Source: Nymphaea colorata (taxonomy: Eukaryota > Streptophyta > Magnoliopsida > Nymphaeales > Nymphaeaceae). Taken from it: a stretch of DNA of 64,000 nucleotides. The translations under genes and the position numbers were made by a program. The notes beneath the pieces were generated by a model, which searched no databases, was not told where the DNA came from, and saw nothing but the letters and a program-made list of their open reading frames with translations. Position 1 is the first letter of the stretch, and every line of letters starts with the position of its first letter. The DNA is taken from positions 16,242,370 to 16,306,369 of the forward strand of contig NC_045140.1 in assembly GCF_008831285.2 (NCBI RefSeq), in the 5' to 3' direction. Below, piece by piece: positions 13,501 to 24,996 of the stretch.

Positions 13501-15700
13501 TAAGAGATTTAAAGAATACAAATTTATTGGAGACGATAGTAAAAACAATGACCTGCAAGCAAATTACATTCACTACCAAGCAATTATTTAGCAATCAGAA
13601 AGTTTAAAAAGGTAGTTTTCCTTTATGAAATCAGAAAACTAAAGAATTATGTTGAAAAAAAAAAACTAACTTATGGGTTTACCAGGAATTCTATTACAAA
13701 GAGGGAAAGTAAGTGCAAATTTTTTGTTAAATTAGAAAAATATAACATTACTGATGACATTACACTAAATTATAAGTTATTTTTCACAGTATAAAACAAA
13801 ATACTAAATTACAATATTATGATAATAGTACCATTTATGTGATATTTTGAAAAATATCATGATATTTTCCTGATAGCATCATCAGATATATTCTACTGAT
13901 AATACTGTCATATTTCAAAATATTGAAGATGCCATCTATTGCTTCACGCTAACATCTATTAGAATCGTTCTACATAATTAGTTGAGAATCGAGATCAGCG
14001 TTCCCATGCATAAAAGAAAAATGGAAAGTCAATATGGAAAAAAAAAATATAAGGGGAAAGAAAAAGAAAAATAGAAAGCAAGATGCATGCGTGAATGGTG
14101 AAGTTGACATGTCTCAATGGTGAAGAAAAGTCGTCTGTCCTCTCCCCAATTAAATGCTGTAAAGGATGTCTCATGGCACCTTCACCAAAAGCGTTTTCCC
14201 CTGTATGGTTTCTCCATTGTTCCTGACGCAGACGATGCCCGTCTCTTTCCACCCTGCAAGACCTTATGTTACATCGGGGTTTCTCCATTGTTCCTGTCGC
14301 ACACAAAATACCGCCTACTCTATCGTAATACAAATAGTTGTCTTATGTTAGCGGTTAGTGATTTTAAATGCACATGCAGTATGACCTGCACAAAGGCAAA
14401 TTTCTAGTTCAGGATGTGAATCTGATCGAGATTGAGTTCATTGGTGTACACAAAAAAGATTGGTGATTTAATATCGGAGAAGAGAAACGTCATATGAATT
14501 TATGAACAGTTTCCAATTAACAGCGACTATGTCCCATGTCATAAATTGACACTGGTGCAGAAGATTTCACAAGCTTGCATTATATCAAGGCGGTGAGGAG
14601 ATTGAAGAGGAAAATTAAACAAAGAATTTTCTAAACGTTCTAAAATCTGGGTTTTGTTATTCAATTCCACATTTTTCATTCAAAAGAGCTTACGATAGAT
14701 TACGTGCAGTTTCCAGGCTTGCTTTTATCGCCATTCGGCTGCAGAAGGGGAGAGTTAAACAGGGAAAACTCGTTTGCGTTATCTCATGAGAGGTGTTGGT
14801 TTCAGGGAATGTGGTCTATCAAAATTAAAGAATACGCGATCAGGATCCCCATTATTCTCACTTCACGTCTAAAACTGACGGTGTGCAACCGCTGCAACTC
14901 AATCTCCTGCTGCCCCATAGGAAAAAAAATGCACACAAGCTAATGCATATTGTCTTCTTCTCGCTACTCATTAGAAAGAAACAACGATTCAAACGTTGGG
15001 AAAGAGCACGAGATAATGAATGCGGGAAGCAGAGTCTGATCAAAGACATAAAGAGCTCCCACATCTCTGCAACTCAGCCGTGGAAGCTCATCAAGTCAAT
15101 GTTCCAAAAAAAAGTTATAAATGGTTACATTGATCATACTACGGCCAAAACTGATTGAAACATAATTACTCACAAGCAACAGGGCAAATGGCTTCGAAAA
15201 TTTAAGACCTTATACACGCAAATTAGAACTGGATTGACAAACGTAAAGCACCCAGACATAATTTACAAACAAAGTAATTTCATGCAACGCCAATGTAAGA
15301 GCAACGAAGGGAAGCGAAAACCGCGAAGGATAAAGAAATGCCCAGCAGCCCTATCGAAGATCACGTGTGCGATTTCTCGCTTAGTTCTGTCTCCGACGGA
15401 TCATCCGTCCTAGCTCCTGAACGATGTTGCATAGCCGTCAAAGGTTTCACTGGGAAATCCTTTAAAAAATCTTCGTCAAATGAAGCGTCCATTTTCCTCT
15501 CAGATGAGAACCATGGATTTCTATCAAAGGGAATGAAGAAAATTCAAGTACATTTTGGAAAAAATAAATTTTCCCGGAAGAAGGAAAGCAGGAGAAAGGA
15601 ACGAATTTGTATCTCGACCAACAAAATAAGTTCGGCTCCAGGTCGCCAGCGAAAATTTGAAAGACTCCAACAAAATCCCAATCACATCTGACTAATCTCG
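10510..15700. repeat. Tandem segmental duplication, unit 1 (decayed)
   Basis: Similarity to unit 2 (about 15880-21300) is not limited to exons. Intron and flanking blocks also match in order, for example 10510-10570 with 15890-15955, 10785-10960 with 16195-16385, 14382-14460 with 20046-20130, and 15300-15440 with 20990-21130. The two units lie side by side in the same orientation, so an unequal crossover or similar tandem duplication is likely. Edges are approximate. Confidence 0.75.
11140..15450 (-). pseudogene. Decayed tandem copy of the glycerol-3-phosphatase-like gene
   Basis: Degenerate counterparts of exons 1, 3, 4, 5 and 6 of the neighbouring intact gene occur in the same order and strand: exon 1 near 15345-15430, exon 3 near 12967-13030, exon 4 near 12575-12740, exon 5 near 12205-12295, exon 6 near 11150-11270. 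Exon 2 is not found; AT-rich sequence fills its place. Lesions are many. The ATG reads ACG. The catalytic DMDG segment of motif I is lost through a net deletion of about 8 bp just after HVIFD. Exon 3 has a 2-bp insertion and exon 4 a frameshift. The FED of motif IV reads FEG, and exon 6 has a frameshift near its end. The donor after exon 1 (GT to GC) and the acceptors before exons 4, 5 and 6 are altered. [11 protein letters not shown] (motif III) survives. A HAD phosphatase cannot be encoded. Confidence 0.88.
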
Positions 15701-16554
15701 AGGGAATACATAACGCGTTAGAATGTATTTAGTATATAAATACTTTTCGACAAACTCCATTTGATTGTATAGTTTTACGTCCCGAACAAATTGAAAAGTT
15801 CAAATGCTATGGAGTGTTATACAACGGATCACAGTCCATGTTTGTAAATAGCGAAATTTAGTTAGTCTCGGATTTGCTTCAAATGGAAGAAGGAATCACG
15901 GAGGTTCATGGTTACTGTTCCCCATAGAGATAAGTTGAACAGCTGCATTTATAACGAGATAGCCCAGAGCCCAGAGAGCCTCTGGTTCATGGCACATCTT
16001 GGTCAAAGGGTCTTTCATCTAAGATCCCTCTGATATTTATTTTCTTTAAATTGACACACTAGTAATTCATGTCTCTGAGACAGAAAGGGTAACCTCGTGA
16101 AAGCAATAAAGATGATCCATGATGCCGCATACTTCATTAATGTTAACAGCTTTAGACTCCGCTTCCTCACAAAACAAGCCTATAATTGCTCAATCTCAGC
16201 CATGAGCCACAGGGTCATATAGACGAGAAGTGATTGCGAGCAAACATTCAACGCAGGCCTGAGCTTTTCATAAGCGCCTTCTGCACCCCCGCAGGCAGCA
16301 CCTCGATTCCTCTTGTTAAATCCAAGAGGAAGAAAAGGTCCAAGCCTTTCAACAATTCGCATCAGTCAAATTGACACAGGCATGCTGCAGTGTTCGACAA
16401 CAAGATTGACTCATTTGTCAACTGGTAAAAGGAGAAAGTATCTACTTAACAAGAAAATTCCAAAACTTCAGAAGGAGGGCCAAGTTTTCTTGTTCCACAG
16501 AAATGGAAGCGGTCAGTACCCACTCTGTTTAACGTGCATAAGATCTTGTCGTTG

Positions 16555-19500
16555 TTATTCTTGACCATCTGGAAATGGGGGTAGGCCCCAATCGCTTGGC
16601 TGAAAATCCAGCAGACTGGTCAGTACTTGGTCGGCTTCATTCTGAAGTCCGATGTCTAAAGCAGGATCTGGAACCATAACCACTGACCTGCAAAAAGAAA
16701 ATGTTGACAGAAATTCCAGATCAATGAGGGACAACATTGGGTAAGAGGCTACAACCTTATGCTGTAAAAGGAACAAAATGATCGACACCCATCACTTGCG
16801 ATGCTTCTCAAGTCTCTAAAATGATGAGCAGCTTATGCATTTATTAACATGGTTGCATAGTCAGCAAAATTCAGCAGTACACTGTGAAAGGAAGCAAGAC
16901 AATGAATGTCCAAGTAACACCTGTTAAAGGTCTTCAGAATCTCACCTCATTTTGATATTCGCTTCAGTCTCTCCACAGGCTAGATCAACCAGCCTGAGGC
17001 TGAGACTTTACCTGACCATACAGATTAAGAGTGTAGATTGGGGTTGCAAATGGACTTGGAATTTGCTTTCTTGACTTAATCTAATTTAATCTCGTCTATG
17101 TATTTAGCTGGTTCATACAGGGCCAGCTTACACACAGATCTGAAAAGATTGGGTGAGATCATTTTCATAGTCTTATACAGCTAATAGCTTTGATTGCATA
17201 TTAGATTAACAAAGTTTTCCACTTCAATTTTTTACTCATAACATGACAGCAGCCATGGGTTTTGAACCTCGAACCCCTTGAATGCGAACTGCAGTACTGT
17301 CCGGTTGTGCTATGCCCCTTGAGGCACAAAGTTTTCCACTTATTCCATTAAGGCAAAAACACTTCTGAGCAAACAGAACATTGTAGCTAGAACTCCTGAG
17401 CTTGCAAAGTGTCCAATCAAATGCCTTGGCTAAAGCTTTCCCAGTGCATCTTCACAGGCAAGAAGCCAATAGAACAGAGGTCAGAAGAAACAACCATGGT
17501 ATTGCAATCTGCAATTCAACATCACATTTTTTCTTCTTGACCTTTTGGCTTGTCAATCAACTGTTTCCCCAATGCTTTTGGGGAAAGTTTACCTACCTGA
17601 CTGGTTTCGCAATGAAAGATAGACAAAAGGAATAATAACTGCATAAAATTTAGCAGAATGTGCAGAATGTATGCCTGTAAGAATAAACCAAATACAAAAG
17701 AACATACATTCCAGCACTCTTAGCAGCAGTGACTCCTACTGGTGCATCTTCAAACACTAGTACAGTCTCTGGAACTGGAGGGTCATCCTGATCCTTGATT
17801 TGTTTCAACCAACCAAAAATCAAATTAGTTATTCACGTCAATTTCAAAAAGAAATACAGAACATCAACTACAAGAAATTCCTAGGTTTCCCATATAATAA
17901 TTTTAATGAAAGGTATGATACCTGAAACCTTTTAGCAGCCACAAGAAATATATCTGGAGATGGTTTTCCATGCGTAATTTCGGGGTCATCCCCAACAACT
18001 ATATGATGCATCATTGCAAAAATTTCACCATGATTGGTTGTCTTCAGGTTGAAGTGTCGCCTGTGTGAACTGCCAAGTGACGGTTGAGAGTTTAAACACA
18101 CTGAAATATTTCAGATGAAGGAAACAAGAAGATACATGAAGAAGCAATTAAAGTAAAGAAATTGATTGTAATCATGGACATAGTGATCATTTATTTACTA
18201 TCCCTACAAAAGCATGAATATATAGTTTCCACATATGAGCTCTCCCACTGAAAACAGAAGAAAAGGAGAATTCTATACCTTGTCGCTACGCACATGGGTA
18301 TACCATTGGCATGAAGATGATTGATCAAATGCTTAGCTCCTAAAAAACAAATAATACTTTGATTCAGGATACATGGTCACTGAATGTTGATTGTGGTGAA
18401 TTCTGTTTTACAGATACAAGAACTTACAAAATTTTACGAAGAACAATACTTGCAGAATCTGCCAGATTATAAGTGGATTAGGAGATCACAATTCTGATAC
18501 ACATAAACACAAGTCAAAGGGCCTCGATGCTGTATCAAATGGGAAATAAGATGGCACGTTGTTGTCTGATCCTTCTTTTCGCAATGCCACTTTTGTAACC
18601 TTTCTAGTAAGTGTAACTATGCGATCTTGAATGGTCAAGTAGCAGGAAAGGCCATCCACCACAGGTGGAAAACAGGTCGTAGGGGGTGTTGGGTTGGGTT
18701 TTGGAAGGGTGGGGTAGTGGGGGAGTGCGCGCATGGGTGGTGTTTTGCGGATACATGGAAACTTGAGTCAAGTCCCACCCTGCACTCTGTGCCTTGAGCT
18801 TTCCCATAATCTTGTCCTCGTAGGTCTTGGCAGTGGGGGCTGACCCATGGTTTACTTCTCAGGAGCCATGCCCATGGTCAAAGAAAAGCACAAGCCATAA
18901 ACCAAGAAATTTCACAGAAAATAAATTTTTTATCCTCAATACTTCAGAAAAAACGAGTTGGCTAAACATAGTTTCGTAGTAAACTGGCACCTACATCTAA
19001 TTACCCTTCACTACAAAACAATGCCTCATCTGGATCCTTTTAGCAATAACAAAGTAATGCCAAACGAATCGGCAATGCAAAATGTGTTCAACCAGAAAGT
19101 TCCAGCACTTGAATAACATTAGAAAATCATCTGCAGGACGAAGGAGGTCACAACATCTACTAGGTTGCTGGGTGAATATCGAGAATTATTTGCCAACTAT
19201 CAAGTGTTTGTGGAGTTCACTTCTGAGGACCCCACACATAGACAAATATGTGCTAATGGAAGATGAAACATGGCCGCTGGCCATGAACAATGGAATGCAG
19301 CATCTCGGACTCAAATAAGCTTAGATTATGCAATATAATTTATTATAGATGCTTTGTGGACAACACAGAAGAAAAAAGGAAAAAGATTACCATATCAACA
19401 TTTATCAAATGTAAAGCACGCATTGACTGGTTACCATATATTTTTCCTTTTCAGAAAGCATGAAATGAAACACAGCCAAACTCCAGGAACATGTGATTTA

Positions 19501-21111
19501 AATTTGATTTTCCTTTGTTGGTGTGGTTTTAGTACCTGGTAGGAACTCACAATCTGGAAACAGGGTAAGCAACATTTCTTCTCTTTCCTTGATAAAATTT
19601 TCAGGTGAAAGAACGCCTTCAAGGCTATACTCATGAATAAGCACCATGGCAGCATCTAAGGCTTTCTTTCCCATCATCTTAGCTTTCACTGACCAGTCAA
19701 AACTTTTGCCATACTTAGATAAGATCTTCTCTTGGACGATGGTATAGAACTTTTCAGTATCTGCGGAACAAGAAATTAAATGCTTGAATTTCAGCCCAAA
19801 AGGATATTAGGTAAAAAAAAAAAAAATTCTCCAACAATAAACAAGCTTTAAACAAGAAACAGGAGGTTGAGAAGCACCTTCAATGATTATCAAATATGTT
19901 GAGCAGAAACTGGAAAATGGGGTTGGCAGTAGTCAACTTTCTGTTGACTAATAAAACCCAAAATCAAGCATTGAATAGTAACAATTCTATGGCGAAATTA
20001 AAAAGTTGCCCTCACGTTTACCCTTCTTGTTGTTAAGGGCCTAAGCGATGACCTGCACAAAGGTAATTTCCTAGATTTTTATGTGAATTTGATCCAAATC
20101 AGTTCATCTGTGATCACAAGATTTTTCATTTACTTTCTTTTGAGACAATTTTCTACTAACGGACCCCAAGGAAATGACAGATACTGACTTTTTGAGACCT
20201 TATGTTATATCAGGGTTTAGCAAAGCGACTACGGAGAAGAAACACAAAAAATTTGAAAAGCATTTGAAAATGCTTGGACTTTTGAAACACGAAAAATTTG
20301 AAGGGCATTTGAAAATGCTTGGACTTTCTCCAATTCTACATACTTTGCCTCCAATAGGGCTTATTAGCAGATTATCTACCACTTCCCCAGATTTGCCTTT
20401 GTTGCCATTCGGCTGGGGAAGAGGAGAGTTGAATAGGGAAAATTTGTTTACATTACCCTTGACTGGTCAGGAATGTAGCTATCGCAAATTACAGAGCCCG
20501 GACTTCAGGGTCCCATTTCACGTCTATAACATACGGGAACTGCAACTCAGTCCCCGACTGCACCACAGACGGGGAAATCCCACAGTCGATCGTATGCTTG
20601 TCCTCTTCTTCCTAGTCGTTATAGTTCAGAAGACAACAAACATTCAAACAATGGGAAGGAGCTCCAAGTAATGAACGTGGGGAGACGAAGCTGATCAAAC
20701 CGATGCAGTCCTCACACTCGTGTTCCACTCAACCACAGAAATCCATCAAGTGGTGTTCCAAAAAATTGTTAAAACGTGCGAATTGGTCGAGCGATGACCC
20801 AAAAGAATTGAGGAGTAAGAACCCAACAAGCAATATGGCGAATCCCTTCTACCCATAGCTTCATTTCTAAGATAAAATCCAACTAATCATCACTCCCTCG
20901 ACCGAATTTTAAGAACTCATCCTCCACATGTAAATCAATTAACAAATATAAAGCACCGGGATACCATTCACGAACAAAGCAATTCAAACGATAAAAGAGG
21001 ATGAAGGAAATCGAAAGACAAAGACAGAGAAATACCAAGCAGAAGACCGTCCATGTCGAAGATCACGTGTGTGATTGCTCGTTTTGTTCTTTTGTCCAAA
21101 AGATCACCCAT
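16555..21111 (-). CDS. HAD-superfamily (DL)-glycerol-3-phosphatase-like protein, six exons
   Basis: Exons, in transcript order, are 21111-21036, 19760-19536, 18339-18279, 18069-17922, 17793-17708 and 16687-16555. All junctions are GT-AG and in frame, giving 242 aa, the usual length of plant GPP proteins. HAD motifs are all present: motif I DMDG (nucleophile D19, D21), motif II Thr120 in the CVAT stretch, motif III Lys156 in GKPSPD, and motif IV E185/D186 in VFEDAP. The helical cap has [13 protein letters not shown]. Family members dephosphorylate glycerol-3-phosphate or related small phosphates in the cytosol; the exact substrate cannot be read from sequence. I chose the ATG at 21111 (MGDLLDK) because it gives family length. 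An in-frame upstream codon at 21192 would add 27 residues and is less likely. A tRNA-derived SINE-like piece lies in intron 5. The adjacent copy is a pseudogene, so this is the functional one. Confidence 0.88.
17262..17330 (-). repeat. tRNA-derived SINE-like head in intron 5 of the phosphatase gene
   Basis: On the minus strand a TAGCACAACCGG box A-like motif is followed about 35 bp later by GGTTCGAGGTTC, a box B-like motif, as in the RNA polymerase III promoter of tRNA-derived SINEs. A body and tail were not delimited. Confidence 0.4.
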
Positions 21112-21744
21112 TTCGGCTCCTGAACGGTTGTGCAACGCCGTGCGAAATTTCTCCGATGAAACCTGGGAGCGCCTATTTCTCTTTGAAAGCACAGCCAGGG
21201 ATTAAAGAAAAGAAAAAAAACCGGCCACCAAAAAAATCAGAGCATATCCCACAGAAAGATCTCCACAATAATAATTCCCGCCAAAAAAGTCGTTGACGGA
21301 GAATCGACTTACAAGAGAAGCAGATCGAAGGAGCGAATATGTGCTCGACGAAGAACGCGGAATAAGTTCGAGTCCAGGGTCCGAGAATGAATTAATTGTT
21401 CACCAGAATGTTTAATCAGATCTAATTTTTAGTTTTAATTCCAAACGAAGACCTGACAAGTTCCCGATTTAGTTAAATCGACCGTGATTCAGAAAAATAA
21501 TTATTCTTTTTCGAAAAAAGAAACTTATAAAAGAATAAAAAAAAGTATAAAAATAAATAAAAAAATGACGCGCATTCGTTTCGAATAGGCCAATAAAGCT
21601 GATTATGGTGTTAATTATGGATTTTTAAGAAAGAGCGGTTGATATTTTTTGAAGTTATTTAAAAGCGTCCTTTTGCTCGACAACCGTAACGTAACGAAGA
21701 GATCAGAGTTCAGACCTACAATGGGTACGGTGAAAGTTTGCAAT

Positions 21745-21830
21745 TAGAAAGCTGGCTTTGCCCACTGGACCGTTGGACGGACAGTCACGGGTTCGAATTC
21801 TTTGGGCAACAAGGCCTCAACATGCCTGCC
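21745..21830 (+). repeat. Possible tRNA-derived SINE remnant
   Basis: A box B-like GGGTTCGAATTC follows a box A-like TTGCCCACTGGACCG. The arrangement resembles the head of a plant SINE, but spacing and ends were not confirmed. Confidence 0.3.
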
Positions 21831-22013
21831 AAGGCTTTCAGCACCAAGAGGACGGAACGACAGTCTTTTTCTCGTTGTAGATAAATGGATTTTATATGTT
21901 TGGATGTCCTAACTTAGGAATCGTTCGGCAATGGAAGCAGTTTAAGAATTCACTCCAAAGATCGAGCATCAGTGTTCACTAGTTACTAGTTAGGGTTTAC
22001 AAAACAGAGCAAG

Positions 22014-22382
22014 ATCGAGGATGGAATTCAGGTATCTCAATGTTTAGTATGCATTTGCATTAAAACGACTTGAAAATCTGTCATAGAAAGTAGACACGAC
22101 GATATGATTTTCGATTCATCTCACACGTAGTTGATGAACATCGAGGATGGTATCTCACTGTTCAGTATGCATTTGCATTAAAACGACTTGAAAATCTGTC
22201 ATAGAAAGTAGACACGATGATATGATTTTGGATTCATCTCGCACGTAGTTGATGAACATCGAGGATGGTATTCAGGTATCTCAATGTTTAGTATGCATTT
22301 GCATTAAAACGATTGAAAATCTGTCACAGAAAGTAGACACGATGATATGATTTTGGATTCATCTCACACGTAATTGATGAAC
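22014..22382. repeat. Three-copy minisatellite, about 118-126 bp unit
   Basis: Three near-identical tandem units start at 22014, 22140 and 22258, each beginning ATCGAGGATGG and containing GTATGCATTTGCATTAAAACG and GTAGACACGA. The units differ by a few substitutions and a short indel (the second lacks the TTCAGG segment). The array ends about 250 bp beyond the stop codon of the MATE gene, on the side of its 3-prime end. Confidence 0.93.
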
Positions 22383-22629
22383 ATTGAGCAAACCCATCTT
22401 TATGAGAAGATGCTTAGTTACTCCAGAGGAACCATGCTCTATTCTAGTGCAACCGTCACCACCACCACTGGACCCCTTTCCATTTGTACATACTCCACAC
22501 GAATCATGGTAAGTCATTGACAAGAAGATGGCTAATCTAATCTTTTGTTTTCATCGTAGGGGGCTGGTTGTGCATGGAACAGAAACAATTTGAAGCACCA
22601 TATTAGCTAGGTCAAATTGGGAAGCCTGG

Positions 22630-24964
22630 TCATGCTTTGGCTGTGCTGTGCTCGTTTTGAGTTTGGCCTGTTTGAGGCTCGGCCTCGGCGGGCTCAGCTT
22701 CTGTCGCTTCAGTTGCTCCTGGTTTTGGAACGCTCCATTTCCTAACTCGAGTTCTTGCTTTTTGAGCCTGAAATTAGATCCATTTCAGAATAGTCTGTGA
22801 ATGTACTTTCGTAGCTAATGTCACTTTCTCATGTCATAATGAAGCAGGGAATCAGCCAAGATTAGAAACCAGAGGATTTCTGGACTGGAAAACGTACCTC
22901 CTTTTCCCAATCACAACGGATTACAATAATTCCCAAAATTAGTGTCTGAACAGCAGTTCCTCCGATCATTCCGCTCCACAGTCCCTGAGATTGTGCAAAG
23001 TTAATCACAAATACTTGGAACTTGTTTGATCAGTGCAATGGAGAAGAACTTAAAGATAAAGGGCTGATTGGTTATGAGAAGATGCATACAAGAACACCAA
23101 GTTTAAAAGCCCAAGAAAGTAGGGCACCAAATGGAACTCCAATAAAGTAGTAGCAGCCGACATTGATATAGGCTACAAAGGCTTGCCATCCAGAACCCAC
23201 TGCCACACCTGCAAGAAGAAGAAGAAGAAGATATACATTTACCCAAGTCAGCATAAAGTTGGCTAGCTGAATTTGAGTCTGCCATTTTGGTCAAAATGAC
23301 TGACCGGAAAGAATTGGCTGGATGCTATTGAGAAGAATTGTGAAAGCTAGCAACAAAGCCAGCTTTGATACTGCATGGAGCACAATGGCGCTTGAGGTGA
23401 AGGCAAGAGCGATTTTGTTGTGCAGGAGTAATATGAGAAGCCAGAAGAAGAGCCCAATGGCTGCCGAAGTCGCTGCGGATACAATGGTAGCGAACTTCGC
23501 TCCTCTTGGATTGCCGGCTCCAAGCTCGTTGCTCACTCTAACTCTGCATGAGTAATCGACATGATTCATACATTTTTTTGGATCAGAAAGTTTTCTACAT
23601 GGGGCGTCGCAAAAGATGCATCATCCTATATAATCTTCCATTGTCAATTATCAATGGACATGTGGTTTCATATATATGATTATTTGCTTCAAAGTGTACA
23701 TTAACTTACCCAGTAGCAGCTAAGAAGGCTATGGGGATCATCATTTCCCAGCCGTTGATGCTCATACTGATCAGCAAGAAAAGGAGACAAAAGTGAGAAC
23801 GTGGCAGAGACACTAAAAAATGGTGCAAAATAGTTAGAATTTGTAAACATGAAACAAATTTGAAGAAAAATAATTCTCTAACCATATGGAAAGGGCATCT
23901 ACTGCAACTTTTGCATTCTCCACATTCCCAGCCAGCAAGATCAAAATTTTATAGTACCAGTTCTCCAAACTGCAAAACATACACCAATGTCATGTAGCAA
24001 ACGAAATTGCAGTTAATATTTCTGTCTGGGGATATCCTACATGATGTATATATATATATATATGTAGAAGAGATCTTTGCTTTTCTTTCTTGTGTCCAAT
24101 AAGATTTTGCCCCACGTTTCTGTTTGGAGGGGAAAGCCTATTTAATAAACTTAGCTCTACATTAGAGTTTATTGTCATATTCATAGTATGATAGAATATG
24201 TGCACTAGTGGTGTACTGAATTGATTCACGGATCATATTACACTCGCATAAAAGCTGCAATTTAAAGAAAGTCGTTAACCAAAAATAATTACCATTCAAA
24301 TGGGCATATGCAAAGTTGCAAACTGTAAATTGTATGTTCTTTCGTTTTTCTTTAATTTGACCTGGATAAATTATATTTCCTTATACAGGGCCCTCCAAAG
24401 CATGCAATCCAATGCATTACACTGAGCATCCGATGCTTTACATTGGGCTGCATGTACGTGGGGCCGAATTTCATCTCCATACACACAGACATCTACATAT
24501 TTGTGTCTACCACTGCTTTAACGTTTTTTTTTCGAAGAATAATCATACAAAAGTATGGACACATAAATATGCTAAATCGAATTTATAAGCGGAGAAACTT
24601 AAAAGATGTTTGGACAGGGGTTGAAAAACGGGGGGAAAAATTTTCTCATAAAGTACAACTTGAGAGGAGAAAATTACTTTTCAGCTGGAAGAGAAAATTT
24701 TACCCCTCTTTCCATTTCTACTTATGTTTAACTTGAAAATCAGGTTAAAAAGGTTGAACCACTAGAGGAGAAAAGTTTTCACTCTATATAAAGTCCACAT
24801 CGATTGTTTGTTATTCGTCATTGTTGACCTCAAAATCACGCACAAAAACGTTTTGGAGTACACTTCGCCACAAAACCTTTTGATTTCAAAACCTTATAAG
24901 ATTGGGTTCACACACGCAATCTTCAAAATTTATTTACATGCATGATTGACTATGTTTTCTTTCT

Positions 24965-24996
<32 letters not shown>

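Larger units (their letters stand above)
15880..21300. repeat. Tandem segmental duplication, unit 2 (intact gene)
   Basis: This is the second unit of the duplicated segment and carries the intact HAD phosphatase gene. Its 3-prime flanking block at 15890-16390 has a recognisable partner at 10510-10960. Edges were judged by eye. Confidence 0.72.

Noticed and set aside
20968-21192. Upstream in-frame start adding 27 residues to the phosphatase
   Set aside because: The ATG at 21111 gives the normal family length. The extension is basic but has no convincing transit-peptide character, though it is not excluded.
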